A stretch of 64,000 bases of DNA from NCBI RefSeq assembly GCF_030817835.1, contig NZ_JAUSZR010000001.1:4526001-4590000 (forward strand), read 5' to 3'. A program made the translations under genes and the position numbers. This document shows positions 40,887-49,965 of the stretch, piece by piece. The notes beneath the pieces were generated by a model that worked only from the letters and a program-made list of their open reading frames with translations, was not told the DNA's origin and made no database searches. The stretch comes from Pseudarthrobacter sp. W1I19 (GTDB lineage: Bacteria > Actinomycetota > Actinomycetes > Actinomycetales > Micrococcaceae). Numbering within the stretch: the first letter of the stretch is position 1; every line of letters starts with the position of its first letter.

Positions 40887-42470
40887 TTACTGTACCTTGA
40901 TCTCGGCGAGCCGGAGGCCGTATCCATAACGTGTCTTCGGAGCCGCCAACCGGGGCAGCGAATTGATCGACACAATCACATACTGCGCCTGAACTGGCTC
41001 GGCCAGGGGGATGTTCAGATCCGTGGAGGTGAAGCTGTTCGTGCCGACAGCCTTGGCCCCGTCGATCGAGGGCCGGTCGTTGGTGTATACGGTGATGTTT
41101 CCACCGGAGCCGCCGAGCTGGGAAAGCGTGATCGACGAGACGGTGGCAGGGCTCTTCAACTTCACAACGAGCGGAACACCCTCGGGTGCGAGTCCGCCCC
41201 AGTTCTCAGTGGCAAATTCCATGTCGGACCAGTAGCTGGCGGCGTTGCCGTCGTAAGCCTTCACCAAATCGCGGTCGAACGTGGCGGCGAAGTCGAAGTT
41301 ACCCTGGCGGGTGACTCCTTCAATGGCCGGCGGGACAGCAGGGGGTGCAGAGGTAGGTGCCTGGGTTGCGGTGGCGTTCGCAGAGGGAGCGCTGTTGTTG
41401 GTGCTGGCCGCCGTCGGCTTAGCCTGCGGCTGTGTAGAAAAGAGGCTGCCAAGGTTGGTTACGGCAAACACCAGGCCGGCAATCAGGACCACTGCGAGGA
41501 GCCCGCCCACAAGCCAACGCATGGAGCGCGGTTCACGTTTCGGGGCATCCCGGTCGCCGTCATCATCCTGATCGCCGTAAGAAGCACCCGCAGCGGCACC
41601 TGCAGCAGCGGCCGGGGCTGCGGACCGTGCAAAGACCGGAGACTTCTTTTTGGCCGGCCGCGGCTCTTCTTCTGCCGGCGCATCCTCGTACGGGTCCTGG
41701 TCATCGACGTTCGCGTAGTCGTCCTCGGACCACAGGGAGACCTTCGGCTTCCCGGATCCGGACGCGGACGGGGAGACGAAGTCCTGGTCCTGGTCTGAAG
41801 CGCTCGACGGGAAGCTGGCGGTCGCCGGCTCCTCGGACTGAACCGCGGGCCTGGTGGCCGGACCCGAAACGCCCGATGAAGCGGCGCCGGCAGCGGCACC
41901 AGCCGCCGCACCACCCAACAGAGAGGAGCCGGAGGGCTTGCGTCCAGCGGCGGGGGCCGCCGACGGCCGTGCCGGCGGCTTTGGCGGCATTGCGGGCGCA
42001 GAAGCGTAAGGATCAACCTGGCTGCGATGCCCGTCCGAGTAGTTGATGTAGCCGGCGTCGACGTTCTCTTCGTCGTCATAGGGCTCGGGTTCGCGGGACC
42101 GGGGCTGACCAAAAATCTCGCTCCCCAAGGTGTCCGTGAAGAACGGTTCCACATAGGGAGGGTTGGAGGCCACCACGAGATCCAGCAGGTCAGCGGCGGA
42201 TGTGTGGTTGGTGATGAGGTACGTTGCGGCAGCTGTGACACCAAGGTCCAATACCTGGACTGTGCCGGGGCGCTCCCCGGTGGCAACCTCGCGGGCGCTT
42301 TGGGCAACCTGCTCGGTGTTGTCGGGTCCGGCAACCAGGATGCTGACCGGACGGTTCAGTACCTGGTCCACACCATCCAGCACCAGATCGTGGTCGTGCG
42401 AGGCCAATACGGTGGCTGTGACCTTGTAACGGCCGCCCAGTACTGATCCGACATCGATCGGGTTGGACAC
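40887..42470 (-). CDS. Membrane protein with pseudokinase-like N-terminus and discoidin-like extracellular domain
   Basis: 527 residues. Residues 1-110 resemble the N-lobe of a Ser/Thr kinase (GSVLGGRYKVTATV, VSILVAG) but lack the catalytic loop, so this would be a pseudokinase. A disordered Ala/Pro/acidic segment (115-315) contains short Tyr/Asp motifs, one transmembrane helix spans about 319-338, and the C-terminal 145 residues resemble a galactose-binding/F5-8C domain (AYDGNAASYW, YGYGLRLAEIKVQ). Mycobacterial MviN carries a pseudokinase, a TM helix and an extracellular sugar-binding domain fused behind MurJ; here the same parts appear as a separate gene just after murJ. Role in regulating lipid II flipping is inferred from that. 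Confidence 0.8.
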   Translation of the reverse strand: MSNPIDVGSVLGGRYKVTATVLASHDHDLVLDGVDQVLNRPVSILVAGPDNTEQVAQSAREVATGERPGTVQVLDLGVTAAATYLITNHTSAADLLDLVVASNPPYVEPFFTDTLGSEIFGQPRSREPEPYDDEENVDAGYINYSDGHRSQVDPYASAPAMPPKPPARPSAAPAAGRKPSGSSLLGGAAAGAAAGAASSGVSGPATRPAVQSEEPATASFPSSASDQDQDFVSPSASGSGKPKVSLWSEDDYANVDDQDPYEDAPAEEEPRPAKKKSPVFARSAAPAAAAGAAAGASYGDQDDDGDRDAPKREPRSMRWLVGGLLAVVLIAGLVFAVTNLGSLFSTQPQAKPTAASTNNSAPSANATATQAPTSAPPAVPPAIEGVTRQGNFDFAATFDRDLVKAYDGNAASYWSDMEFATENWGGLAPEGVPLVVKLKSPATVSSITLSQLGGSGGNITVYTNDRPSIDGAKAVGTNSFTSTDLNIPLAEPVQAQYVIVSINSLPRLAAPKTRYGYGLRLAEIKVQ

Positions 42471-42635
42471 GTGTTCCTCCTAGACTGTCCGGTATTGCCG
42501 GCTCGGATGACGCAACCACCGTTCAGGGACCGGCGCGAGGCTGGCCCTTGAATGCAACTACCCCTGTTCCCTTTCGATCCTAGCCGATTGAGCCCAGCCC
42601 ACCGTGGACAAAGGCAGCGGCGAACGGCCGGAATA

Positions 42636-44813
42636 TCACTTCTTGCGAGGCCGCCGCGGCTTGAAATGCGGGTTCTCTCCGGCCTTGCCCTGGAACGTCC
42701 GACGGCCGGGCAGCGGGATTTGCTCACGCAGCAGGCCGCCCCGCGCAGTACTGGGCTGGTCCTCGGTGGGGAGGTAGCCGCCGTCGTCCTGGCCCGTGCC
42801 GCCCTCCGCAGGCGGCTGTGCGGGCGCCTCCCTCCGGGGAGCGGGGCCGGCGCGGAAGGAAACGGCGTCGAACTCGCCGGAAATCCGGGGAATGAGGCCG
42901 GTGTCCACTGAGGTGGTGGCGCGCTCTGGCCCCTGCGGCTGACGGTCGCCGGAGGAACCACCGGAGGGACCACCTGAGGAAGAGCCCGAGGAAGAGCCCG
43001 ACGCCGGCGCCCCGTCTTCCGCGGAAGGTTCAGCCGGTCCCCCGCGCCCCAGCCGTCCCATCAGCGGCCGGAGCAGGTCCCGCAGTTCGGACACGCGGAA
43101 CAACCTGAGCAGGAAGAAGTAGGCCACCAGCATGACGGGGCCAGCCACAATGACGGTCACCAACGCTGTGATCCGGTTCTCCCAGGCAAAACCGTCGGGG
43201 TTGTAGCTGCCCAGGAGCCAGAGCGCGCCCGCACCTGCAATGGCGGAACCCAGGGCCGCGTAGCCCATGCGGATGTAGGAATTGGCGATCCGCGGCCCGT
43301 CCAGATGGCCCAGGAGCCGGCGCAGGAAGTACGCGCTGATGACCACGGAGAGGATGTTGCCCACCATATAGAGGACCGCGATGGCGTAGATGATTTGGTT
43401 GACCGGTAGGAACTGGATGGCAAACGCCCCGGCCACGTAGACAACGGCGAGCAGCAGCTGGATGTAGAACGGCGTCCGGGCGTCCTCGTTGGCGTAGAAC
43501 ACGCGGGACATCATGAAGTTGGCGCTCATAAACGGGGTGCTGAGCGCGAGGATGGTCAACGTCTGGGCCAGCATCACGCCGTCCTGGCGAATGCCTCCCG
43601 AGAAGAACATGCCCAGCGGTCCGGCCAGGGCAAACAGGGCAAGGGCTCCGAATACCGTGGCGACGGCCATGGTCCGCAGGCCGTGTGAGAGGGCGTCACG
43701 CAGTTCGTCCCGGTTGCCGTCCTGGGAGGCACGGGTCATCCGGTTGAACAGGACCGTGGCCAGGGACAGGGCAATGATTGAGTGCGGCAGCAGGTACAGC
43801 TGGCTGGCCACCTCAAGGACGGCGTTGCCCGGCAGCATCTCCGCAGCGGGGTCGCCCGCCTCCTTCAGCCGGAGGCGTTCGGCACCGGGGATGGTTGCGA
43901 TGCGCATGACGTACAGGAAGGCGAGCTGCCCGACGGCGGCCGTCAGCAGTGTCCAGACGCTCAGCTTCGCTGCCTGGCCCAGTCCCACACCACGCCAGCC
44001 GAATCGTGGCCGGAGTCCCAGCTTCAACCGGATCACGGGAATCATCAGGATGGCGGTCTGCGACACCACGCCGATGGTGGAGAACCCGGCCACGAACAGG
44101 GTTTGGGTGGGCCCCCAGTTGTCCAGGGTGTGCGCATTAATTTCGTTGGCGCCGAAGATCCAGATGAACATGCCCAGCCCGGCGATGGCCACCACGTTAT
44201 TAAGGATGGGCGCCCACATGGCAGGCCCGAACGCGCCATTGGCATTCAGGACCTGGGTGAGGAGGGCGTAGAGGCCGTAGAAGAAGATCTGGGGCAGGCA
44301 CCAGAAGGCAAACGTTACTGCCAGTGCCTTCTGCTGCGGCGAATACCCCTGCGTGGTGAGCTCAATGACCCACGGCGCGGCCAGCGTCACCAGGGCCGTG
44401 AGCCCCAGCAGGAGCAGGACAGCCAGGGTCAGCAGGCGGCTGATGTAATCCGCTCCCCTGTCCGGAGCCTTGCTCGCCTTGATGATCTGCGGCACCAGGA
44501 CGGCATTGAACACGCCGCCGGCCACCAGCAGGAAGATCAGGTTGGGCAGGTTGTTGGCGTTGATGAAGGTGTCGTTAACCGTGGATCCCAGGCCCAGGGC
44601 CGTGCCCAGCATCCAGGTCTTGCCGAAGCCCAGGAATCGGGACACCAGTGTGCCCGCGGCCATGATGGCACTGGAACGGGTTTCACTGGGGCCTGCAGGA
44701 GCTGGCTGGGCAACGTCCGGGGCGGCCGGCTCCGGCGGAACGCCGTCGGGCGCCGCGTCGTCTGGCCGGCTGGACCTGTCGGAAGGAAAATTGGAAGCTG
44801 ACATCGAGTTCAT
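42636..44813 (-). CDS. murJ: Lipid II flippase MurJ (MviN family)
   Basis: 725 residues from ATG at 44813 (GGTGAG 3 nt upstream); an ATG ten codons earlier is possible. A Pro/Ala-rich cytosolic start of about 45 residues is followed by some fourteen transmembrane helices with MurJ features (GTLVSRFLGFGKTWMLGTALG, LPNLIFLLVAGGVFNAVLVPQI). After the membrane domain a cytosolic tail of about 180 residues, Ser/Gly/Pro-rich, ends in a basic KPRRPRKK. It flips lipid II for wall synthesis. The mycobacterial-type pseudokinase domain is absent and is replaced by the separate downstream gene 165 nt away. Confidence 0.96.
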   Translation of the reverse strand: MNSMSASNFPSDRSSRPDDAAPDGVPPEPAAPDVAQPAPAGPSETRSSAIMAAGTLVSRFLGFGKTWMLGTALGLGSTVNDTFINANNLPNLIFLLVAGGVFNAVLVPQIIKASKAPDRGADYISRLLTLAVLLLLGLTALVTLAAPWVIELTTQGYSPQQKALAVTFAFWCLPQIFFYGLYALLTQVLNANGAFGPAMWAPILNNVVAIAGLGMFIWIFGANEINAHTLDNWGPTQTLFVAGFSTIGVVSQTAILMIPVIRLKLGLRPRFGWRGVGLGQAAKLSVWTLLTAAVGQLAFLYVMRIATIPGAERLRLKEAGDPAAEMLPGNAVLEVASQLYLLPHSIIALSLATVLFNRMTRASQDGNRDELRDALSHGLRTMAVATVFGALALFALAGPLGMFFSGGIRQDGVMLAQTLTILALSTPFMSANFMMSRVFYANEDARTPFYIQLLLAVVYVAGAFAIQFLPVNQIIYAIAVLYMVGNILSVVISAYFLRRLLGHLDGPRIANSYIRMGYAALGSAIAGAGALWLLGSYNPDGFAWENRITALVTVIVAGPVMLVAYFFLLRLFRVSELRDLLRPLMGRLGRGGPAEPSAEDGAPASGSSSGSSSGGPSGGSSGDRQPQGPERATTSVDTGLIPRISGEFDAVSFRAGPAPRREAPAQPPAEGGTGQDDGGYLPTEDQPSTARGGLLREQIPLPGRRTFQGKAGENPHFKPRRPRKK

Positions 44814-44864
44814 CGTCTCACCCGCAGCCGCCCATTGCTGCACGCCAGGCGCCGCGGTGCGCGC

Positions 44865-45413
44865 CTAAAGGTGTTCGGGAAGGACTTCCCGGGCGAGGTC
44901 GGCGATCCGGCGTTCATTGGGGAAGGACAGCTTGCGGGCAAGTTCCTGGATGGGAACCCACGCAACGTCCACTGCTTCCTGGTCCGGATCGTTTTCGATG
45001 GTCAGTTCGCCGCCGGTGGCGCGCAGGAGGTAGTGGTGGACGGTTTTGTGGACGCGGTGGCCGCTGACCGTGAACCAGTAGTCGATGCTTCCCAGCGGTG
45101 CGAGGATGTCGCCTTCGATGCCAGTTTCCTCGGCAATCTCGCGGACGGCGGCCTGCTCGTTGTTTTCCTTGCCCTCGGGATGCCCCTTGGGCAGGCACCA
45201 TTCCAAACGTCCGCCGCGATTGAGGCGGGCGATAATCGCCACCCTCAGTTCGGCGTCGGACGTATCCACCACCACGCCGCCGGCGGAGACTTCCTCAACC
45301 GTAGGCAGCGAGGCCGGCGCCGAATGCGGGGCAGGCGCAACGTGCGCACCGATTGCCGACGGCAACGGTGCGTTTGTCCTCCTGCCTGGAGCGCTCGGTA
45401 CTGGATGGGCCAT
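44865..45413 (-). CDS. NUDIX hydrolase
   Basis: 182 residues from ATG at 45413. A disordered N-terminus of about 40 residues is followed by a Nudix fold with the box GHPEGKENNEQAAVREIAEE, matching GX5EX7REUXEEXGU. Such enzymes hydrolyse nucleoside diphosphate-linked compounds; the substrate is unknown. Lies 51 nt upstream of murJ on the same strand and opposite to the CCA-adding enzyme gene. Confidence 0.92.
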   Translation of the reverse strand: MAHPVPSAPGRRTNAPLPSAIGAHVAPAPHSAPASLPTVEEVSAGGVVVDTSDAELRVAIIARLNRGGRLEWCLPKGHPEGKENNEQAAVREIAEETGIEGDILAPLGSIDYWFTVSGHRVHKTVHHYLLRATGGELTIENDPDQEAVDVAWVPIQELARKLSFPNERRIADLAREVLPEHL

Positions 45414-45572
45414 GGAGTCCACTCTAACGACTGTTGCCCGTCCGTGATGACCGGAACATGACATCAACATGGACGGCATATGACGCGCTTTGCCGGGGGC
45501 GGACGGAATCAGCAGGATCTTGACAGTATTTTGGCCTGCGGTGCCGCTGGTTTCTGACAAGCTTAAGTAACT

Positions 45573-47078
45573 ATGGCGCACGCACATCACAAGACTGAAT
45601 CCCACACCGTCGATTTCCAGGTGGACCCGGTGGTCCTGGAGCTCGGCCAGCGCTTCGTGGACGCCGGCCATGAACTGTCGCTGGTGGGTGGGCCGGTGCG
45701 TGACCTCTTCCTGGGCAGGACCTCCCCCGACCTGGACTTCACCACAGACGCCAAGCCGGACCAGACGGTGGCCCTTATTAAGAGGTGGGCGGACAACTAT
45801 TGGGAGATCGGGCGCGCCTTCGGGACCATCGGCATGCGCAAGGCCGGGTTCCAGATCGAGATCACCACCTACCGGGCCGAGGCGTACGATCCTGAATCCC
45901 GCAAACCCGTGGTGGCCTTCGGCTCATCGTTGACCGACGACCTGCTCCGGCGCGACTTCACCATCAATGCCATGGCCCTCAAGCTGCCGTCGCTGGAGCT
46001 TGTGGACCCCTTCGGCGGGGTGAAGCACCTGCATGCCTCCGTCCTTGCCACGCCCGGCGCCCCTGAAGCGTCCTTTTCCGACGATCCGCTGCGGATGATG
46101 CGCGCGGCCCGGTTCGCGGCGCAGCTGGGCGTGTCCGTCCACGACGACGTCCGGCAGGCCATGACGGAGATGGCAGAGCGGATCACCATCATCTCCGCGG
46201 AACGCGTGCGGGACGAGTTGGTCAAGCTCATCTGCGGCCCCCGCCCCCGCGCGGGTATCGACCTGCTGGTGGACACGGGGCTGGCGGAGTTCGTGCTTCC
46301 CGAGGTTTCCGCCCTGAGGCTCGAATCCGATGAACACCACCGGCACAAGGACGTCTACCAGCACTCGCTGCAGGTGCTGGAGCAGGCAGCCGAGCTCGAA
46401 ACCGACGCTGAGGGTCCCGTGCCCGGGCCGGATTTTGTGCTGCGTTTCGCAGCGTTGATGCACGACGTCGGCAAGCCGGCTACGCGGCGCTTCGAACCGG
46501 GCGGCGCGGTGAGCTTCCGCCATCATGACATGGTGGGTGCCAAGCTCACCACCAAGCGGATGAAGGCGCTCCGGTTCGACAACGACTCCACTAAGGCAGT
46601 TGCCCGCCTGGTGGAACTCCACATGCGGTTCTACGGCTACGGGGACGCCGGCTGGAGCGATTCCGCCGTCCGCCGGTACGTCACCGACGCCGGGCCGCTG
46701 CTTGAGCGGCTGCACCGGCTGACCCGATCTGACGTCACCACCCGGAACCAGCGGAAGGCCGAGCGCCTGGCGTTCGCCTATGACGACCTTGAGGCCCGGA
46801 TCACTGCACTGCGGGAACAGGAATCGCTGGAGGCAGTCCGGCCCGACCTTGACGGGGCCCGCATCATGGCGTTGCTGGACCTCAAGCCGGGTCCGGTGGT
46901 GGGCCGGGCCTACAAGTTCCTGCTCAACGAGCGGATGGAACACGGACCACTGCCGGCCGCGGAAGCGGAGGCCAGGCTTCTTCGCTGGTGGGCCGAACAG
47001 CCTGAATCAGCACCTGCCGCAACCGGGGATGGAACCTCTCCCGCCGGCGTCGCCCTTTCCCCTAAGGAGTCCAAGTGA
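45573..47078 (+). CDS. CCA tRNA nucleotidyltransferase
   Basis: 501 residues. Class II nucleotidyltransferase head GGPVRDLFLGRTSPDLDFTT with the metal-binding DxD, an RRDFTINAMAL motif, the conserved neck, and a C-terminal HD domain (ALMHDVGKPATR). It repairs or adds the 3' CCA of tRNAs, consistent with the tRNA-Ile in this window lacking an encoded CCA. No good Shine-Dalgarno precedes the ATG. The stop overlaps the phosphatase start by 4 nt. Confidence 0.96.
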   Translation: MAHAHHKTESHTVDFQVDPVVLELGQRFVDAGHELSLVGGPVRDLFLGRTSPDLDFTTDAKPDQTVALIKRWADNYWEIGRAFGTIGMRKAGFQIEITTYRAEAYDPESRKPVVAFGSSLTDDLLRRDFTINAMALKLPSLELVDPFGGVKHLHASVLATPGAPEASFSDDPLRMMRAARFAAQLGVSVHDDVRQAMTEMAERITIISAERVRDELVKLICGPRPRAGIDLLVDTGLAEFVLPEVSALRLESDEHHRHKDVYQHSLQVLEQAAELETDAEGPVPGPDFVLRFAALMHDVGKPATRRFEPGGAVSFRHHDMVGAKLTTKRMKALRFDNDSTKAVARLVELHMRFYGYGDAGWSDSAVRRYVTDAGPLLERLHRLTRSDVTTRNQRKAERLAFAYDDLEARITALREQESLEAVRPDLDGARIMALLDLKPGPVVGRAYKFLLNERMEHGPLPAAEAEARLLRWWAEQPESAPAATGDGTSPAGVALSPKESK

Positions 47079-47659
47079 CCAACCCTGCCATTGCCCCCCG
47101 CCCCCAGCTCTGGATCCTCCGGCACGGCGAGACCGAGTGGTCCAAGAGCGGTCAATACACCGGACTCACTGACCTGCCCCTCACCGTGGAAGGCGAACAG
47201 CAGGCGGTGGAGGCCCGGAAGGTGCTGGACCCCGTCGATTTCGACCTGGTGCTGACATCGCCACTGCGGCGTGCCCGGCGGACTGCCGAACTCGCAGGCT
47301 TTCCCGATGCCCAGCACGAACCGCTCGCGGTGGAATGGAACTACGGGGACTACGAAGGGATCAGTTCGGACCTGATCCGCAAGGACAACCCGGATTACCT
47401 GATCTGGACACATGGGGTTCCCAACGGCGAGACGCTGGATGAGGTTGCCGCCAGGGCGGACAAAATCATTGGCCGCGTCCTCGAATCGGGAATGGACAAT
47501 GTGCTGATTGTGGCCCATGGACACTTCTCCCGGATCCTGACAGCCCGTTGGCTTGAACTCCCGCCCGCCGAAGGGCGGCACTTTATTCTCGGCACTGCGA
47601 AAGTGTGCACCCTTGGCTGGGATAAGCGGACGCCGGCAATTGTGCGTTGGGGCCTTTAG
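47075..47659 (+). CDS. Histidine phosphatase family protein
   Basis: 194 residues from GTG at 47075. The catalytic LRHGETEWSKSGQYTG motif is at the start, the arginine-rich SPLRRARRTAEL and the second histidine in IVAHGHFSRIL follow, so the active site is complete. It could be a phosphoglycerate mutase-like enzyme or a broad phosphatase; the substrate cannot be read from the sequence. Translationally coupled to the CCA-adding enzyme gene. Confidence 0.93.
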   Translation: MTNPAIAPRPQLWILRHGETEWSKSGQYTGLTDLPLTVEGEQQAVEARKVLDPVDFDLVLTSPLRRARRTAELAGFPDAQHEPLAVEWNYGDYEGISSDLIRKDNPDYLIWTHGVPNGETLDEVAARADKIIGRVLESGMDNVLIVAHGHFSRILTARWLELPPAEGRHFILGTAKVCTLGWDKRTPAIVRWGL

Positions 47660-47828
47660 GAACTGTTTTTAAATCCTTCTTAATGATTTCCACGAATTAG
47701 GTAGCCTCGCACACTAATTGTGGTGTAGCTTTATTCCTGACCCCAGAGCCACTTGCCGGGGTCACCGGCGCATGTTGCTGCAGGCGGTCCGCCTGCGTAA
47801 CGGCAGAGCAGAAAAGGAGGTTGGGAAA
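47660..47828 (+). promoter_or_regulatory. Structured leader ahead of a small ORF
   Basis: An AT-rich stretch (47667-47705) suited to a promoter is followed by two hairpin-forming segments: GACCCC...GGGGTC (47739-47763) and the near-perfect palindrome GCAGGCGGTCCGCCTGC (47780-47796), then a perfect AAAAGGAGGT. It looks like a transcribed, folded leader, but I match it to no known riboswitch family. Confidence 0.4.
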
Positions 47829-47924
47829 ATGATTACTTTGACTAGCGGATGGAAGATGACCATCACCGCGCCCCCGGCTTCTGATGCTTTTGCGCGCCCG
47901 TTTAGGGGTCACCCCGGCTCCTAG
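47829..47924 (+). CDS. Small ORF (31 residues), unknown
   Basis: ATG at 47829 follows AAAAGGAGGTTGGGAA, a perfect Shine-Dalgarno with 8-nt spacing, one of the best in the window. Product MITLTSGWKMTITAPPASDA followed by FARPFRGHPGS. No membrane segment. The codon choice is less GC-rich at third positions than in the neighbours. It could be a translated regulatory leader peptide or a small protein. Unknown family. Confidence 0.5.
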   Translation: MITLTSGWKMTITAPPASDAFARPFRGHPGS

Positions 47925-48236
47925 CCTGCGCTCTTTCCGCCGGTACTGAGTCCGGTGGTGACCCGTCGGCTGGTGTGCGCACCGGTGTCTGTACCTCCTG
48001 CGCCATTGCATCGCGCAAGAGCCTGCCCCCTTTTAGCCGCGCTTTTTGCTGCTTCTTGCAGATATTAGCCGCGCGCTTTTAGCGGCCTTTCCCTGCGCAG
48101 TAATTACAGCGTAGAAACTTCCCTGCCCATTGCAATGCCTTTCCATGTCCAAATCCGCCCGTATCCGCGGTGTGAAGAGGGCTTAATTGTCGCGCCCATT
48201 TTGCGGCCCGGCCAATTCAAAAAGGAGGTGACCACA
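47925..48236. other. Region between the two small ORFs
   Basis: 312 bp without a supported gene. Contains a direct repeat TTAGCCGCGC at 48033-48042 and 48065-48074, the second followed by AGCGGCC, which can pair with it (GCCGC/GCGGC). Part of it is richer in A/T than the flanks. It may hold the promoter and leader of the second small ORF. Confidence 0.3.
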
Positions 48237-48377
48237 ATGATAAAGAAACTTCAACAGTTCCTGCTTCCCCAACGGGGAAGACGCAGCAGCCGCCGGCAAT
48301 TCAACCGTCCGCTCCTGGAGAAGCAGCGGGAGGACGTATTCGTCCTTCTGCACCAGCACATGAGCGGCCTGCGCTGA
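48237..48377 (+). CDS. Small basic protein (46 residues), unknown
   Basis: ATG at 48237 follows AAAAAGGAGGTGACCACA, a perfect Shine-Dalgarno complementary to the whole 16S tail. Product begins MIKKLQQFLLPQRGRRSSRR, a short amphipathic start and a strongly basic stretch, then ends with an acidic/hydrophobic helix EKQREDVFVLLHQHMSGLR. Nucleic acid or ribosome binding would fit the charge, but that is a guess. Codon usage fits a real gene. No family recognised. Confidence 0.65.
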   Translation: MIKKLQQFLLPQRGRRSSRRQFNRPLLEKQREDVFVLLHQHMSGLR

Positions 48378-48425
48378 CTCTCCAGCCGTCCCGGGAGAGA
48401 ACCGATGAAGCAGTTCCCTGCGGTA

Positions 48426-48455
48426 CAGGAGCCCACGCGGCCGCGTGGGCTCCTG
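48426..48455 (+). terminator. 30-bp perfect palindrome, possible terminator
   Basis: A 15-bp arm CAGGAGCCCACGCGG (48426-48440) is followed at once by its exact complement. As RNA it folds into a stem with a tight GGCC loop. It lies between the second small ORF and the next gene; no T-run follows, so it would be an I-shaped terminator of the actinobacterial kind. Confidence 0.55.
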
Positions 48456-48498
48456 CCGGGTCCCGTTCCCCGTTCCGGACGGCGGTAAGCTCGTTGGC

Positions 48499-49965
48499 AT
48501 GCAGGAGAACCAGCCGCCGGAGCATCGAGGGCGGCCCCGACTGGTAGTTCCCAGCCGCAGCGACATCCTGCTGCGAAACTTCACCGAAGTCATCGGCGGT
48601 CCCCTTGGATCACGTTCCGCTCCGGGCATCGTCTCGCCCGGGATCTTCACCGTTGAACGCATCCTGGTCCTCCTGACGGTCCTGGCTGCCCTCGCCGGCC
48701 TCCTGGTCAAGGGCTATTGCCGGGCCAACGGCTGGGAATCCCCCACGCAGTTCTATGCCACCTGCTATTCGGACTTTCCTGAGCTGTTCCGGAACCGGGG
48801 TCTGGCAGATGGGACCTTTCCTGTCCTTGCACCCGGAAGCCTGTTTGAGTACCCCGTCCTGACTGCGCTAATTGCCGGAGTTACGGCCTGGCTGGTCCCC
48901 GGGAGCGGAATTTCCGATTCACGCGTACTCGCCTACTTCGACATCAATGCCGCGCTGCTGGCGGCGGTAACAGTGGTGACGGTCCTGGCTACAGCCCGAA
49001 TGACAAGCCGCCGGCCGTGGGATGCCGCCATGGTGGCACTGGCCCCGGGCATCGTGCTGGCAGGGACCATCAACTGGGACATGTGGGCCGTGGCCCTGCT
49101 CGCCCTGGGCATGTACTTCTTCGCGCGGCAGCGGCCGCTGCTTGCCGGCGTCTTCATTGGCCTGGGCGCGGCCACGAAGTTCTACCCGCTGCTGGTGCTT
49201 GGCGCCATCCTGCTCCTTGCCCTCCGCACGGGACGGTTCCGTCCACTGCTCGTGACGGCCGGCGCGGCCGGAGCCGCCTGGTTCGCCGTAAATTTGCCTT
49301 TCGCCCTGGCCAACCCGGGCGGCTGGATCTACTTTTTCCAGTTCAGCGCCGACCGCGATGCCGGCTACAGCTCGCCCTGGTTTGTGTACAACCTGGTTGC
49401 GGCCCGGCTGCGGTGGATGGAACTCAGCCCGGCCGCCGTCGACCTTCTGTCCCCGGGCCTCTTTCTGCTGTCCTGTGCGGCCATAGCGGCGGTTGCCCTG
49501 ACTGCCCGGCGACGGCCCCGGCTGGCCCAGCTGGCCTTCCTGATCGTGGCGGCGTTCATCCTTACCGGCAAGGTCTACTCACCGCAGTTTGTGGTGTGGC
49601 TGGTCCCGCTGCTTGCGTTGGCCCGGCCACGGTGGCGGGAATTCCTGATCTGGCAGGGCATTGAAGGCCTGCACTGGGCGGCCGTGTGGATGTACCTTGG
49701 ACAGGTGACCAGCGCAGGCTCCTCCCAGCACAACCTGGATATGCCGTACTACGCCCTGGCCGTTGCTGCACACATGCTTGCGGTGGGATACCTGATGCTG
49801 CGCGTGACCTGGGACATCCTCGACCCGGCTTACGATCCCATCCGCCGGCACCAGCTCGACGATCCCCACGGCGGCCCCTTCACGGGAGCGCCCGACTGGT
49901 TCCGGCTGGGCCCCGGCGGATCCTCCCGTTCCCTCCTCCCATGGAAAGCAGGGTCCAATGCCTGA
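48499..49965 (+). CDS. GT87-like polyprenol-phosphate mannosyltransferase, multipass membrane protein
   Basis: 488 residues from ATG at 48499; a -10-like TAAGCT ends 7 nt before it, so the start may be leaderless. About ten hydrophobic helices in the layout of GT-C fold enzymes: a first helix, a large extracytoplasmic loop (CYSDFPELF, an acidic site in the position expected for the catalytic Asp), then repeated helices including INWDMWAVALLALGMYFF. Family GT87/DUF2029 enzymes transfer mannose from a polyprenol carrier to wall glycolipids in actinobacteria. Substrate not known. Overlaps the next gene by 8 nt. Confidence 0.85.
   Translation: MQENQPPEHRGRPRLVVPSRSDILLRNFTEVIGGPLGSRSAPGIVSPGIFTVERILVLLTVLAALAGLLVKGYCRANGWESPTQFYATCYSDFPELFRNRGLADGTFPVLAPGSLFEYPVLTALIAGVTAWLVPGSGISDSRVLAYFDINAALLAAVTVVTVLATARMTSRRPWDAAMVALAPGIVLAGTINWDMWAVALLALGMYFFARQRPLLAGVFIGLGAATKFYPLLVLGAILLLALRTGRFRPLLVTAGAAGAAWFAVNLPFALANPGGWIYFFQFSADRDAGYSSPWFVYNLVAARLRWMELSPAAVDLLSPGLFLLSCAAIAAVALTARRRPRLAQLAFLIVAAFILTGKVYSPQFVVWLVPLLALARPRWREFLIWQGIEGLHWAAVWMYLGQVTSAGSSQHNLDMPYYALAVAAHMLAVGYLMLRVTWDILDPAYDPIRRHQLDDPHGGPFTGAPDWFRLGPGGSSRSLLPWKAGSNA

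Noticed and set aside
47718..47924. Longer 68-codon version of the first small ORF
   Set aside because: The upstream part lies in the hairpin-rich leader; the perfect Shine-Dalgarno points to the internal ATG at 47829.
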